64,000 nt of DNA, from contig OZ245751.1 in NCBI GenBank assembly GCA_965227445.1, positions 744,001-808,000 of the forward strand, given 5' to 3'. Positions 52,601 to 60,105 of the stretch are shown here, in pieces (within the stretch, counting starts at the first letter, position 1; every line of letters starts with the position of its first letter). Made by a program: the position numbers and the translations under genes. The DNA is from DT-110 sp030148525. Lineage in GTDB: Bacteria; Bacteroidota; Bacteroidia; Chitinophagales; Saprospiraceae. Below the pieces are notes generated by a model. The model saw nothing but the letters and a program-made list of their open reading frames with translations, was not told where the DNA came from and searched no databases.

Positions 52601-55388
52601 AGGTGTTTCCACGATCAACCAACGTCAGGGCGCAGGTTTGGCTTCCGAGTTTGGGTCAGTAGAATTCCGCAACGACGGTATCATCTATGCCGACGAAATG
52701 TATATGGATACCTTACTGCTGGCAGCCGGTAAGGCCTACCAGTTACAGGCAAACGGTATCTTTTATATTGAAGATTACCTGCAGGTAATCGGTAATAATT
52801 GCACGCCCATTCAATTGTCCTCCACTTCCCAGGGCACCCAATCGGAGATTCGGATGGATGACGGTTTTGTGAAAGCCGACTTCGTGCAGATGCGCGACCA
52901 GCGTGCCGCCGGCGCCGATACTGAGTTCCTGGCCGGGGTACACTCCACCAACATTGGTATGAGTAATACCGGTTGGATCTTTGAGTCCCGCCGGGAATTC
53001 GAAAACGAAGGGTTTCTGGGAGAAGATAAGGTCCTGTGCCGCAATGAAACGATTACCCTCGACGCTAATAACTTCAGCCCCGGAGAAACCTATCGCTGGT
53101 CCGATGGTACGACGGATTCCACATTCATTACCGATCAACCCGGTGTATTCTGGGCAGAAGTGACCTTCACCAATAATTGTGTGATACGGGATAGTGTGGA
53201 GGTGCTGGAGCCCAACTCTTTTGCGCCGGACTTACCCGGGGATACCTTACTTTGCGAGGGCGAACAACTATTGCTGGAACCCAGCCGCGAGTTGGTGGGA
53301 CTGACCTTTGAATGGCAAGACGGCTCGGAGGAACCCACCTTTCTGGTGGAGGAAGAGGGCAGCTACAAAGTGACCCTGACCCTGAACGGATGCACCGCCT
53401 CGGACTCTTTGAACGTCAATTTTCAAACGGCACCGACCATCGATATCGGAGCACCTCAGACACTTTGTTTTGGCGAAAGCCTGACCCTGGATGCCGGTAC
53501 GGGGGCTGATAGTTACACCTGGCAGGATAATGCTACCGGACCTACCTACGAAGTGACTCAGGCCGGAACATACCGGGTGTCGGTGGTGCAACAGGCTTGT
53601 ACGGTCGAGGACTCCGTGGTCATTGACTACTTCGATCCGATTCCGCTGGATTTGGGACCAGATACCACGGTTTGTGCCGACGAGGTGGTTGTGATCGATG
53701 CCAGTGTGGCTGGTGCCACGTATTCGTGGCAAGACGGCACCACCAATGCTGCCTACGGAGCCATTGATGCCGGTGTCTATACTGTAACGGTGTCTCTGAA
53801 CGGCTGTGATAGCACTGATGCGGTGGAGGTATTTCACCGTGCTCTTCCTGCATTTGAGCTGGGGCCGGATACTACCATTTGTGAAGGTGAGTCGATTACC
53901 TTTGACGGAACGGTCGATATGAATACGACTTACCAATGGAGTACCGGAACTACCGACCCCGTGGAAACGGTGAGTACAGAGGGCATGTATTCCCTCACTG
54001 CTACGCGTGATGGTTGTGCCTTCGAAGATATGATCAACCTCACGGTACAACGATTACCCGAGGTAAATCTGGGAGCCGACCAAACGGCCTGCGAGGGCGA
54101 AACCATCACCCTGGATGCCTCCTTCCCCAACTCCACCTTTGAATGGCAGGATGGAACCACCACGGCCACCTACGATGCTACCGCCACCGGTACCTATGAG
54201 GTGACAACGACCCTGGCCGGATGTTCGGCCAGTGATGCCGTGATGCTTACGTTCACGCCCCTGCCTGCCGTAGAACTTGGCAACGATACGTTATTGTGCG
54301 AAGGAGAAAGCCTGCAGTTGGATGCTTCGGTACCCGGAGGTACCTACAGTTGGCAGGATGGAACTACCACAGCTACCTATACAGTTGCTCAGGGAGGCAC
54401 CTTCACGGTGGAAGTAACCGCCATGGGGTGCAGTACGAGCGACCAGGTTACGGTCTCCTATCCGCAATTCCCGGATGATCTGCTGCCGGCTGATCAGATA
54501 CTGTGCGAAGGAGAGGTGTTCCCCATTAACCTGTCGGTGCCGAATGGTACGTATCTGTGGCAGGATGGACAAACGACCCCCAATTATCAGATTAGTGAAG
54601 ACGGAACGTATTCCGTAGTAGCATCCGTGGGACGCTGTACCATGGAAGATGCACTTACCGTGGTCTTTAATCCCGTGCCGACCTTCAACCTGGGGTCTGA
54701 TACTATTATTTGTGAAGATCAAACGATCAGCTTAACGATCGATGCCGTAGCGGATTCTTACTCCTGGAGTACGGGAAGCACCGAGTCGTCCATAACAACA
54801 AATACTGCTGGCCAGATCACAGCCACCGCTCAGTTGGACAATTGTAGTTTCACGGATAACCTGATTTTGGATGTACAACAAAAAACCAATCTGGACCTTG
54901 GCCTGGACACCACTTTCTGTGAAGATCAGGGTTATCGCCTCCAGGTGAATGTGGGTGGCGATCGGTTCGTTTGGCAGGATGGTTCGAATGGACCGTCGTA
55001 CGAGGTCGAGGCTACCGGGAGGTATTCCGTTCAGGTGTTCGATCGCCAGTGCGTAATGTCGGATAGTATAACCCTGACTTCCCGCGAGTGTTACCGCTTT
55101 CAGTCGTATATTCCAACGGCTTTTTCACCCGACGGGCAGGAGCCGAACAATACGTTTCGGCCGTTCTTCCCGTCCAGTTTGCAGATTCAGTCTTACCAGA
55201 TTGATATTATGGACCGCTGGGGGAATATTGTATTTTCGTCCAGTGATCCGAATGCGGAATGGGACGGAACCCGTAATGGGGATCAGTTACCGATCGGCGT
55301 ATATGCGTACGTAATACAAATTGAATACCAGGACGATTACCGTTCCGATGATGAGGTCATCATCGGCGATGTTGCCATAATCAGGTGA
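49635..55388 (+). CDS. Giant surface protein with three large repeats, ten Ig-like repeats and T9SS type B (gliding-motility-associated) C-terminal domain
   Basis: ATG at 49635 (a second lies 6 bp upstream) gives 1917 residues with a signal peptide (LSLILGLICCSLGSLSA). Three copies of a 360-residue beta-rich unit follow, each starting with Y/F-WVGG-x-G-x-W-x-x-x-x-x-W (near residues 17, 403 and 761) and containing FDANSF and FC(R/H)(D/S)M. From about 1130 to 1820 there are ten Ig-like repeats of 75 residues, built on LGxDTTxCEGExxxLDA, TYSWQDGTTTATY and GTYxVxVTLxGCxxxD, each with a Cys pair. The end (YIPTAFSPDGQEPNN, WDGTRNGDQLPIGVYAYVI) is a type B T9SS domain. Likely a surface adhesin. Confidence 0.92.
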   Translation: MNALRLSLILGLICCSLGSLSAVDYYWVGGSGNWSDISHWATASGGTTFHSVAPTADDNVFFDANSFTGPNQVVTVNNDNIFCRDMDWTGATGNPTLLANRNRVLNVFGSLTLQANMTFDFAGDVTLSGTEGDHNVDMAGHPFQQSLYIEGGGATWTLQSDLEIDSLLQFRAGTFITDGNAITLAYIEINSTGLGHLIDFNGSEVLITGADYTINFNQLVPTFDLVANPDNVAAADATFRFNGPNVTIDADITAPGLELGNVSFESPVGRANIQERNLFEMRFGALSFANNGRLLTPMRMNVLTLGPGRTYDFLAGGEFAFTNQLVADGDCANPISLFSTQPGTAATFVYDTDVLIPLDLEYVSLKDIHAADPGVPDLFTVNEGVDLGNTTGWTITPKTSDQLFWVGGTGMWDDPANWSFTSGGAGGACVPTAGDDVIFDANSFNNNGQVVMVNVENAFCRSMIWDNPTGVPVLLGTEEKQIHFYGDLQLSADMDYRFQGDLFFESLNQDTRIRTSGHEPAKDVYFRSSTGGWVLDDAFRVVNDIYFQSGSLNTNDQDVRCFRFYSETQNPRTLELTTSLIQQDGPYGTNANFDGTNLTFDAGTSRWQFVQNGNINLRESGPLRFHWVEFISGGGFYNSAQNERIYADSIRSGYWTFFGSRINIGYAELAPTQVHQIQTGDTLTIDTLVIPGTCDAGPAELRSNTDDQTAYIRATRDNVLQNLIVKDVHSIGTGTMNDQNGVDLGNTDGWVFTNREPRTLYWVGGEGDWEDTAHWSLSSGGPGGECIPTPVDDVIFDANSFSAPNQQVNASIGVESFCHDMTWEGVTQTPSLRMWSLNCFGSIELIDDMEANFTHLRMRSVDMDETLSLFAKDVFFFNLFGSGGWILTSPLDVTYFNFENGNLQSNGEPVRMRSFSAYQGAAKTIDFQGSHWTFHGSRSNFDYFTINGESNLTIINDDEGLLEATSTDPQIDLWDSMNGKVDLLFSNLEGVSTINQRQGAGLASEFGSVEFRNDGIIYADEMYMDTLLLAAGKAYQLQANGIFYIEDYLQVIGNNCTPIQLSSTSQGTQSEIRMDDGFVKADFVQMRDQRAAGADTEFLAGVHSTNIGMSNTGWIFESRREFENEGFLGEDKVLCRNETITLDANNFSPGETYRWSDGTTDSTFITDQPGVFWAEVTFTNNCVIRDSVEVLEPNSFAPDLPGDTLLCEGEQLLLEPSRELVGLTFEWQDGSEEPTFLVEEEGSYKVTLTLNGCTASDSLNVNFQTAPTIDIGAPQTLCFGESLTLDAGTGADSYTWQDNATGPTYEVTQAGTYRVSVVQQACTVEDSVVIDYFDPIPLDLGPDTTVCADEVVVIDASVAGATYSWQDGTTNAAYGAIDAGVYTVTVSLNGCDSTDAVEVFHRALPAFELGPDTTICEGESITFDGTVDMNTTYQWSTGTTDPVETVSTEGMYSLTATRDGCAFEDMINLTVQRLPEVNLGADQTACEGETITLDASFPNSTFEWQDGTTTATYDATATGTYEVTTTLAGCSASDAVMLTFTPLPAVELGNDTLLCEGESLQLDASVPGGTYSWQDGTTTATYTVAQGGTFTVEVTAMGCSTSDQVTVSYPQFPDDLLPADQILCEGEVFPINLSVPNGTYLWQDGQTTPNYQISEDGTYSVVASVGRCTMEDALTVVFNPVPTFNLGSDTIICEDQTISLTIDAVADSYSWSTGSTESSITTNTAGQITATAQLDNCSFTDNLILDVQQKTNLDLGLDTTFCEDQGYRLQVNVGGDRFVWQDGSNGPSYEVEATGRYSVQVFDRQCVMSDSITLTSRECYRFQSYIPTAFSPDGQEPNNTFRPFFPSSLQIQSYQIDIMDRWGNIVFSSSDPNAEWDGTRNGDQLPIGVYAYVIQIEYQDDYRSDDEVIIGDVAIIR

Positions 55389-55389
55389 T

Positions 55390-55532
55390 AGGTTTGAGGT
55401 TTGGGGTTTTAGGGCAGGTTCGAGGCCTCCTCTAACCTAACCTAAAGCCTTACCTCAAACCCCAAACCCCAAACCTCAAACCTCAAACCCCAAACCTCAA
55501 ACCTCAAACCCCAAACCTCAAACCTCAAACCT
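55390..55532. repeat. Heptamer arrays in opposite orientation, able to form a long hairpin
   Basis: The left arm is G-rich (GAGGTTT, GGGGTTT type, 55390-55425); the right arm is eleven exact 7-base units CCTCAAA or CCCCAAA at 55453-55529. The arms are complementary. It lies between the stop of the surface-protein gene and the SDR start, and may act as terminator or mRNA-end structure. Confidence 0.85.
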
Positions 55533-55539
55533 GATATAT

Positions 55540-56343
55540 ATGTCGAGTTTTAAAGATAAAGTTTGTGTAATTACCGGTGCCTCTTCGGGCATCGGCTGGG
55601 AGTTAGCGCTAATGCTGGCAGCAGAGGGTGCTAAATTGATCCTGGCTGCCCGCAACGAAGAACGGTTAAAAGAACTGGCGGAGCTTTGCCGGCAGGCAGG
55701 TGGGAAAGCACACGTGGTCTCTACCGACGTCGCCAGCGAAGAAGCTTGTAAGAATATGGTGGAGGAAACCATTGAAACGTATGGTTCCCTGGATATGCTG
55801 GTCAATAACGCAGGTATCAGTATGTATACTCGTTTCGACGAAGTGGAGGATCTGAGTTTCCTGGAAAAGATCATGCAGATCAACTTTTTCGGGAGCATGT
55901 ATTGCACCTACTATGCCTTACCCTACCTGAAAAAAGCAAAAGGGCGCATTGTTGGCATTTCCAGCCTTACCGGCAAAACCGGTGTGCCGACCCGTACCGC
56001 CTACGCGGCTAGTAAACATGCTATGGCCGGTTTTTTTGATTCACTGCGGATCGAGCTTATGGATAGCGATGTTTCGGTTACCATGATTTATCCGGGATTT
56101 GTGGCTACGGAGGTGCGCGAACGCGCCCTGGGCTCCGATGGTACGTCCATCGGTAAGAGCCCCGTTAAAGAAGGTGAGGTGATGACGGCTGAAGAATGTG
56201 CTCACATCATCTTTCGGGCCGCCGAAGATCGCAAGCGGGAAGTAGTAATGACCCTGAAGGCCAAACTAGGCCTGTGGATGAAACTGATCGCTCCCTCCGT
56301 TGTGGATAATATAGCCCGAAAGTCCATTGAAACCGGGAAGTAG
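55540..56343 (+). CDS. Short-chain dehydrogenase/reductase
   Basis: A 267-residue classical SDR: cofactor motif TGASSGIG at residues 12-19, NNAGIS, catalytic Ser in GISSLTGKTG, and Tyr-x-x-x-Lys in TRTAYAASKHAM. AARNEERL at the end of the second strand suggests NADP(H). The C-terminal tail beyond residue 225 (REVVMTLKAKLGLWMKLIAP) is like the membrane-associated lipid SDRs similar to DltE/3-ketosphinganine reductase type, so a lipid substrate is possible. It begins 7 bp after the heptamer repeat. Confidence 0.92.
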   Translation: MSSFKDKVCVITGASSGIGWELALMLAAEGAKLILAARNEERLKELAELCRQAGGKAHVVSTDVASEEACKNMVEETIETYGSLDMLVNNAGISMYTRFDEVEDLSFLEKIMQINFFGSMYCTYYALPYLKKAKGRIVGISSLTGKTGVPTRTAYAASKHAMAGFFDSLRIELMDSDVSVTMIYPGFVATEVRERALGSDGTSIGKSPVKEGEVMTAEECAHIIFRAAEDRKREVVMTLKAKLGLWMKLIAPSVVDNIARKSIETGK

Positions 56344-56394
56344 GCCACAGCCTACCCCCGGAGTCGGGTGACTACTGGAGAACCAGTTTCCGAC

Positions 56395-56514
56395 TTATTC
56401 GGCATCAGATGGATGAAGGGTGTGCGATCGGATGCCCAGCCTGGCATTTCCGGATTGAGCAATAATCATTGTCGTCACGCAGAGCATGGCAATGGTTGTT
56501 AAAAACGTTTTCAT
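56395..56514 (-). CDS. Small secreted peptide, 39 residues
   Basis: ATG at 56514, stop at 56395-56397. The sequence is a clean Sec signal peptide (MKTFLTTIAMLCVTTMIIAQ) and only about 19 mature residues, ending HTLHPSDAE. It lies 75 bp after the end of the upstream secreted-protein gene on the same strand. A 9-bp hairpin (56517-56525 with 56546-56554) sits 2 bp before its start. It may be a real small gene or the surviving 5' end of a larger one. Confidence 0.45.
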   Translation of the reverse strand: MKTFLTTIAMLCVTTMIIAQSGNARLGIRSHTLHPSDAE

Positions 56515-56589
56515 ATGCGGGTGATTTTTCCATGCTTACGAATGGATCACCCGCTTGGATCATGTAGGTAGTTTTTTTCCGAAAGGAAG

Positions 56590-58248
56590 TTATTCCTTGC
56601 AGCCGGCGATGGCCTGCATAATGGTCCCGACAAATGCTTTGCCGGCCCGGATGTTACTAACCGGGAAGGACACTTCGTTTTCGTATTCCACCTCTTCCTC
56701 TTCATCGTATACTGCAATCACACGTTCCTGGTAATTGGTGCCGAGTGTTACGGAGACTTCCGTACCCCGGGTGCCAAGTTCCACGGATTTGTCGTTAAGG
56801 TCACTCAGGTTGAATTCAAAACGTTCGATATCCTGCCCCCGACGACCTTCTTCGGTAACGGTGAATACCCATTTGCAGGGTTCTTCCGATTGCAGACGGG
56901 TCGTGACCTCGGGGTCGACCGGGGCCTTTTCTACTTCCTGTACCATCCAGTCGAAGTCTTTCAGCTCAATCTCATTTTTACAGGTAGCGGCAGCGCGGGA
57001 GATAGCGTGGCGCAGTCGCTTGGCACTGGGAATGGTGGGTACATAAATTGGGAAGTCGGAATCGTAGTTTTCCTGTTCGCCGTCTTCGTAGATGCCAACA
57101 AAATCGACCTTGTCGGTCGTATTGGGAACCACCTGGATACCTTTGGAGCTGATATCAAAGTCAATAGCATTAGTGGCGAGGTCAGCCAGATCAACGAGAT
57201 AGCGAGCTTCTGTTTGCTCATCCTCTTCGGTAATGGTCTGCGATAATTCCATAAAACATCCTCCTGAAACGGATTGTGTGATGGTCATGCCGTTAAACTC
57301 GAAGCTTTGTACTTGTTCTTCCAGGTAGTCGATAGCTGCGTCCTGCGTTTCCAGGTCGGGTAATCGTTCTTTGAAGCGTTCTTCACTGGATGAAATGAAG
57401 GATCGCAGGGCAGCCTGGAGGGTGCGGGCATCTTCGTAGGTACTTACGTAGGTATTCAGGGAATTTTCGAAGTCCGTTTCATCCTCTTCCAATGTGCGGA
57501 TGTATTTGTTTTTGTCCACACTGGGCAGTTCCAGGTAGATCTGATCTCCTTTGATCTCAATATTGATTCCCTCCGGATGGATGTCTGCGAAGTCGAAGGT
57601 AAACAGAATATCTTCCTCCTGCCCTTTATCGGAAATCAACCGCCGGCTAAAGGTGTACCGGCTGATGGAGCCTTCCTCGGGTTGGAGGGTCTGCACGTAG
57701 GTTTCGTCACCGGCGGTCACCTCGCGGGAAAGAGCTTCCTGAATATAAGATTGAAGGCCCTCGAAATCGGTAGGTACGATTCCTTCGGCCTCCCATACGG
57801 CCTGAGCCTGGCGAATGGCTTGTTTCAAAAGTTCCTCGAGAGCACGGGCCTGATCCACATCCTGGCAAAAGATGGTCAGCTCGTCGGTATAGCCATCCAA
57901 TTCACTTTGTTCGTAGGCTTTAATGAGATCATCATTGGCCGAAATGCCCACATACATGTCCCGGCGGGTGCTTTCCCAGCGCACCATACGCTCGTTGAGG
58001 AAGGCGAGGTTCATCTCAAAGGTGAAGGTTTCGGCTCCTCGTTTATCGGTTTCAATCCGCTCGAAGGTAACCCGGTAGGGAGCGTCCGGTTGGTAAGACA
58101 AACTTTGTTCGATGGTTGATTTATCGTCTTCAATGGTTGGCAAATCTGCTTTTATCTGATCGAGCAGATCGGCAAGGCTGGTAGCCTGTGCCAGGAGTTG
58201 TGGAATGGAGACGCTGGATATTATTAAAAGAAAGAGGAAGCGTTTCAT
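56590..58248 (-). CDS. Secreted protein with three internal repeats, unknown function
   Basis: A 552-residue protein with a signal peptide (FLFLLIISSVSIPQLLA). It is very acidic and built of three repeats of about 175 residues. Each has a long helix, a segment like ERFEFNLSDLN or TFDFADIHPEGI, a strand with a valine-rich V(E/Q)(L/V)P motif, and a final helix D-A-R-x-L-x-x-A-I. Cys residues recur at matching places (FCQDVDQARAL, CKNEIELKD, IAGCKE). The repeat unit is not one I recognise. Single gene, ended by nothing obvious; the small peptide frame follows. Confidence 0.85.
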   Translation of the reverse strand: MKRFLFLLIISSVSIPQLLAQATSLADLLDQIKADLPTIEDDKSTIEQSLSYQPDAPYRVTFERIETDKRGAETFTFEMNLAFLNERMVRWESTRRDMYVGISANDDLIKAYEQSELDGYTDELTIFCQDVDQARALEELLKQAIRQAQAVWEAEGIVPTDFEGLQSYIQEALSREVTAGDETYVQTLQPEEGSISRYTFSRRLISDKGQEEDILFTFDFADIHPEGINIEIKGDQIYLELPSVDKNKYIRTLEEDETDFENSLNTYVSTYEDARTLQAALRSFISSSEERFKERLPDLETQDAAIDYLEEQVQSFEFNGMTITQSVSGGCFMELSQTITEEDEQTEARYLVDLADLATNAIDFDISSKGIQVVPNTTDKVDFVGIYEDGEQENYDSDFPIYVPTIPSAKRLRHAISRAAATCKNEIELKDFDWMVQEVEKAPVDPEVTTRLQSEEPCKWVFTVTEEGRRGQDIERFEFNLSDLNDKSVELGTRGTEVSVTLGTNYQERVIAVYDEEEEVEYENEVSFPVSNIRAGKAFVGTIMQAIAGCKE

Positions 58249-58281
58249 GGTTTTATGGTTTTCAGGATTGGGACAATACGT

Positions 58282-58335
58282 AAAAAAAGAAAAGTCCGTT
58301 TGTCAGGTGGATAAACCATCGTAGACAAACGGACT
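58282..58335 (-). terminator. Rho-independent terminator of the small barrel gene
   Basis: Twelve-bp stem (58293-58304 with 58324-58335), 19-nt loop, then TTTTCTTTTTTTA on the minus strand. Confidence 0.88.
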
Positions 58336-58350
58336 CAGGGGGCTGGTTGG

Positions 58351-58836
58351 TTATTCGGCAATCACGTAGCGCACACCCAGGGAACCGAAGCCGGCCCCGA
58401 AGGTTCCCACGTTCAAATCTCCACCCAGGAAGATAGTTGGAACCCAGTCGGCAGTTACCGATATGGGCGTATTTTCAAATTTGTAATCAAGTCCCAGGTA
58501 CCCCTGGAGACCAAAGGATGTGGACGAAAAGTTGGTGTCAAAGTCGTAGTTCCAGAAGAAAACACCAACACCGCCACCGTAGTACCACTGAAGGCCATCG
58601 ACATCGTTGATTGGATTATGTACCTGGTACGCACCCGCGATGTTGACCCAGCTATAAGAGCCGTATCCACGGAAACCGGCATAGACCTCGACGGCTGCAT
58701 TATCATTCACAAAGGTTTTATAAGAGGCGGAAACCGGAAAGCCTAAGCGCAAACCAACTGCTGACTGGTATTCCTGTCCGGATGCGGCAGATACCACAAA
58801 AAGGCCAATTAGCAGGGCGAAAAAACGCAGTTTCAT
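58351..58836 (-). CDS. Small outer-membrane beta-barrel protein
   Basis: A 161-residue protein with signal peptide (ALLIGLFVVSAASGQ). The mature part is eight or so amphipathic strands (AVGLRLGFPVSASYKTF, AVEVYAGFRGY, YYGGGVGVFFWNYDF, FGLQGYLGLDYKF, GSLGVRYVI), typical of an eight-stranded OmpA/OmpX-type barrel that ends at its last strand. Function unknown. It has its own terminator and lies 203 bp after the similar barrel gene upstream. Confidence 0.85.
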   Translation of the reverse strand: MKLRFFALLIGLFVVSAASGQEYQSAVGLRLGFPVSASYKTFVNDNAAVEVYAGFRGYGSYSWVNIAGAYQVHNPINDVDGLQWYYGGGVGVFFWNYDFDTNFSSTSFGLQGYLGLDYKFENTPISVTADWVPTIFLGGDLNVGTFGAGFGSLGVRYVIAE

Positions 58837-58985
58837 AATATTGGAATTTTGAGTGATTAAGTAGTGTAGGTTGTATGCATGCTCATTTGCAGAAGAAATA
58901 TCGGAATTTCGTCCCAGTTCTAGTAATAATCAGCCATAGTGATTAAAGAGGTCGGAAAAAAGGTAAAGTGATAACCGATACTTGA

Positions 58986-59018
58986 GGGCAGGGCCATTTG
59001 TCGGAAATAGCCCTGCCC
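58986..59018 (-). terminator. Possible stem-loop after the second barrel gene
   Basis: Nine-bp stem GGGCAGGGC (58986-58994) with GCCCTGCCC (59010-59018). No clear T tract follows on the minus strand, so function as terminator is uncertain. Confidence 0.45.
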
Positions 59019-59039
59019 ATACAGCGTGATATTATCGTT

Positions 59040-59558
59040 TTATTGTCCGATCGGGAAACGAACGCCAGCCATGATGACCAACTGGTCAAAATCGCTGATA
59101 ACGTATTTGACTTCGGCAAACGGTATAAGGGTTTCCAGCGGAAATTCAACCCCACCACCGGCATTTAATCCGATTTCGGTGGTTGATTCCGAAAAATCTC
59201 CGATAATCCCGGTTGGATCATCGAATTTTACCCGTATGGTCGACAAATTTAATCCCGCCAGGGCATATATGTTGATAGCGTCTTCTTCGACGAGCAGATA
59301 GTGCCCGTCAAAGTTAACCGTCCAGAGGTTAGTAGAGGCACTAAACCCACCTTCACCGGCACTTTCTCCCAAAAAAAAGTTGATCGTTGCATTACCGCGA
59401 ATGACATCCGTAAAATCGTAGGCACCGCGTGCAAAAATACCAATGTTCTCAATCTGGGTACCGAAACTAAGACCACCTGCAACACTAAATTGGGCAAAGG
59501 CTCCTGTGCTAAGGAAGGTGAAAACCAAAGCGAGTAAACAGTTCTTAATGCGGTTCAT
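59040..59558 (-). CDS. Outer-membrane beta-barrel protein (porin-like family)
   Basis: A 172-residue protein with signal peptide (CLLALVFTFLSTGAFAQ). The rest is a small barrel: SVAGGLSFGTQIENIGIFAR, VIRGNATINFFLG, LWTVNFDGHYLL, INIYALAGLNLST, EIGLNAGGGVEFPL and LVIMAGVRFPI, the last being the closing strand. This is the pattern of outer-membrane barrels of the Bacteroidota 'PorT/OMP beta-barrel' type. No signature of transport or enzymatic function. Length and style are like the next gene, but sequence similarity is not close. Confidence 0.85.
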   Translation of the reverse strand: MNRIKNCLLALVFTFLSTGAFAQFSVAGGLSFGTQIENIGIFARGAYDFTDVIRGNATINFFLGESAGEGGFSASTNLWTVNFDGHYLLVEEDAINIYALAGLNLSTIRVKFDDPTGIIGDFSESTTEIGLNAGGGVEFPLETLIPFAEVKYVISDFDQLVIMAGVRFPIGQ

Positions 59559-60105
59559 AAATATGGAATTTTGTATGATGAATAGAATCTTAGGTACATT
59601 TTCTTTTATCCTGGGTCATAACATCCATTTAAAGGTAGGCTTAATTTTTAATTTCCGCCTAATGGTCCAAATTGTCCCGGTAATACCGTGTTAGAATATG
59701 GGTGCTGCCTCTCCCTTTCTTGGAATAGCCTACACCTTCCGACACAAAAGGATGATTGTTTGGGATATAGCGCTTACAACCTCTGGGGGCAAGGCTGTAC
59801 AATCAAATCCTCGTTCGGGTAATGTACTTTCACATATCCGGCATACGCCCAATTGTTACCCCCCTTACCGGGACTTGATTTATTACAGGCCTGTGTGCGC
59901 AAGGCTCCGATCAACGAAAAAGACGATTGCTGAAAGGACAAATTTTCGCTACCTTAGTGTAAGTTTTACAGTAATTATTGACAGGTAGGTTTTGACTGGC
60001 GCTGAGGATGGTTTTCAGGCTGGTCTTACCGCTCCAAACCAATCGTTGAGGGTATTTGCCCTGGAATCCGGGCCTCGGGCCGACGGATCAAAAAGAGATG
60101 ACATC
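59559..60105. other. Intergenic region upstream of alpha-glucan phosphorylase
   Basis: About 550 bp. No convincing gene. It must carry promoters for the barrel gene (minus) and the phosphorylase (plus). The element TACCTTAG near 59950 is similar to a -7 box but lies 155 bp before the chosen start. Confidence 0.5.

Noticed and set aside
55453..55529. Telomere-like repeat (CCCCAAA type)
   Set aside because: It is an internal heptamer array of mixed CCTCAAA/CCCCAAA units between two genes, of the same class as other intergenic arrays; nothing suggests a chromosome end.
59698..59988. 96-codon plus-strand frame upstream of glgP
   Set aside because: Mixed composition with no motif, no signal peptide and no plausible start signal; treated as non-coding leader.
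59992..60105. Longer glgP start at TTG 59992
   Set aside because: The added 38 residues have no similarity to the family, and the ATG at 60106 gives the usual N-terminus.
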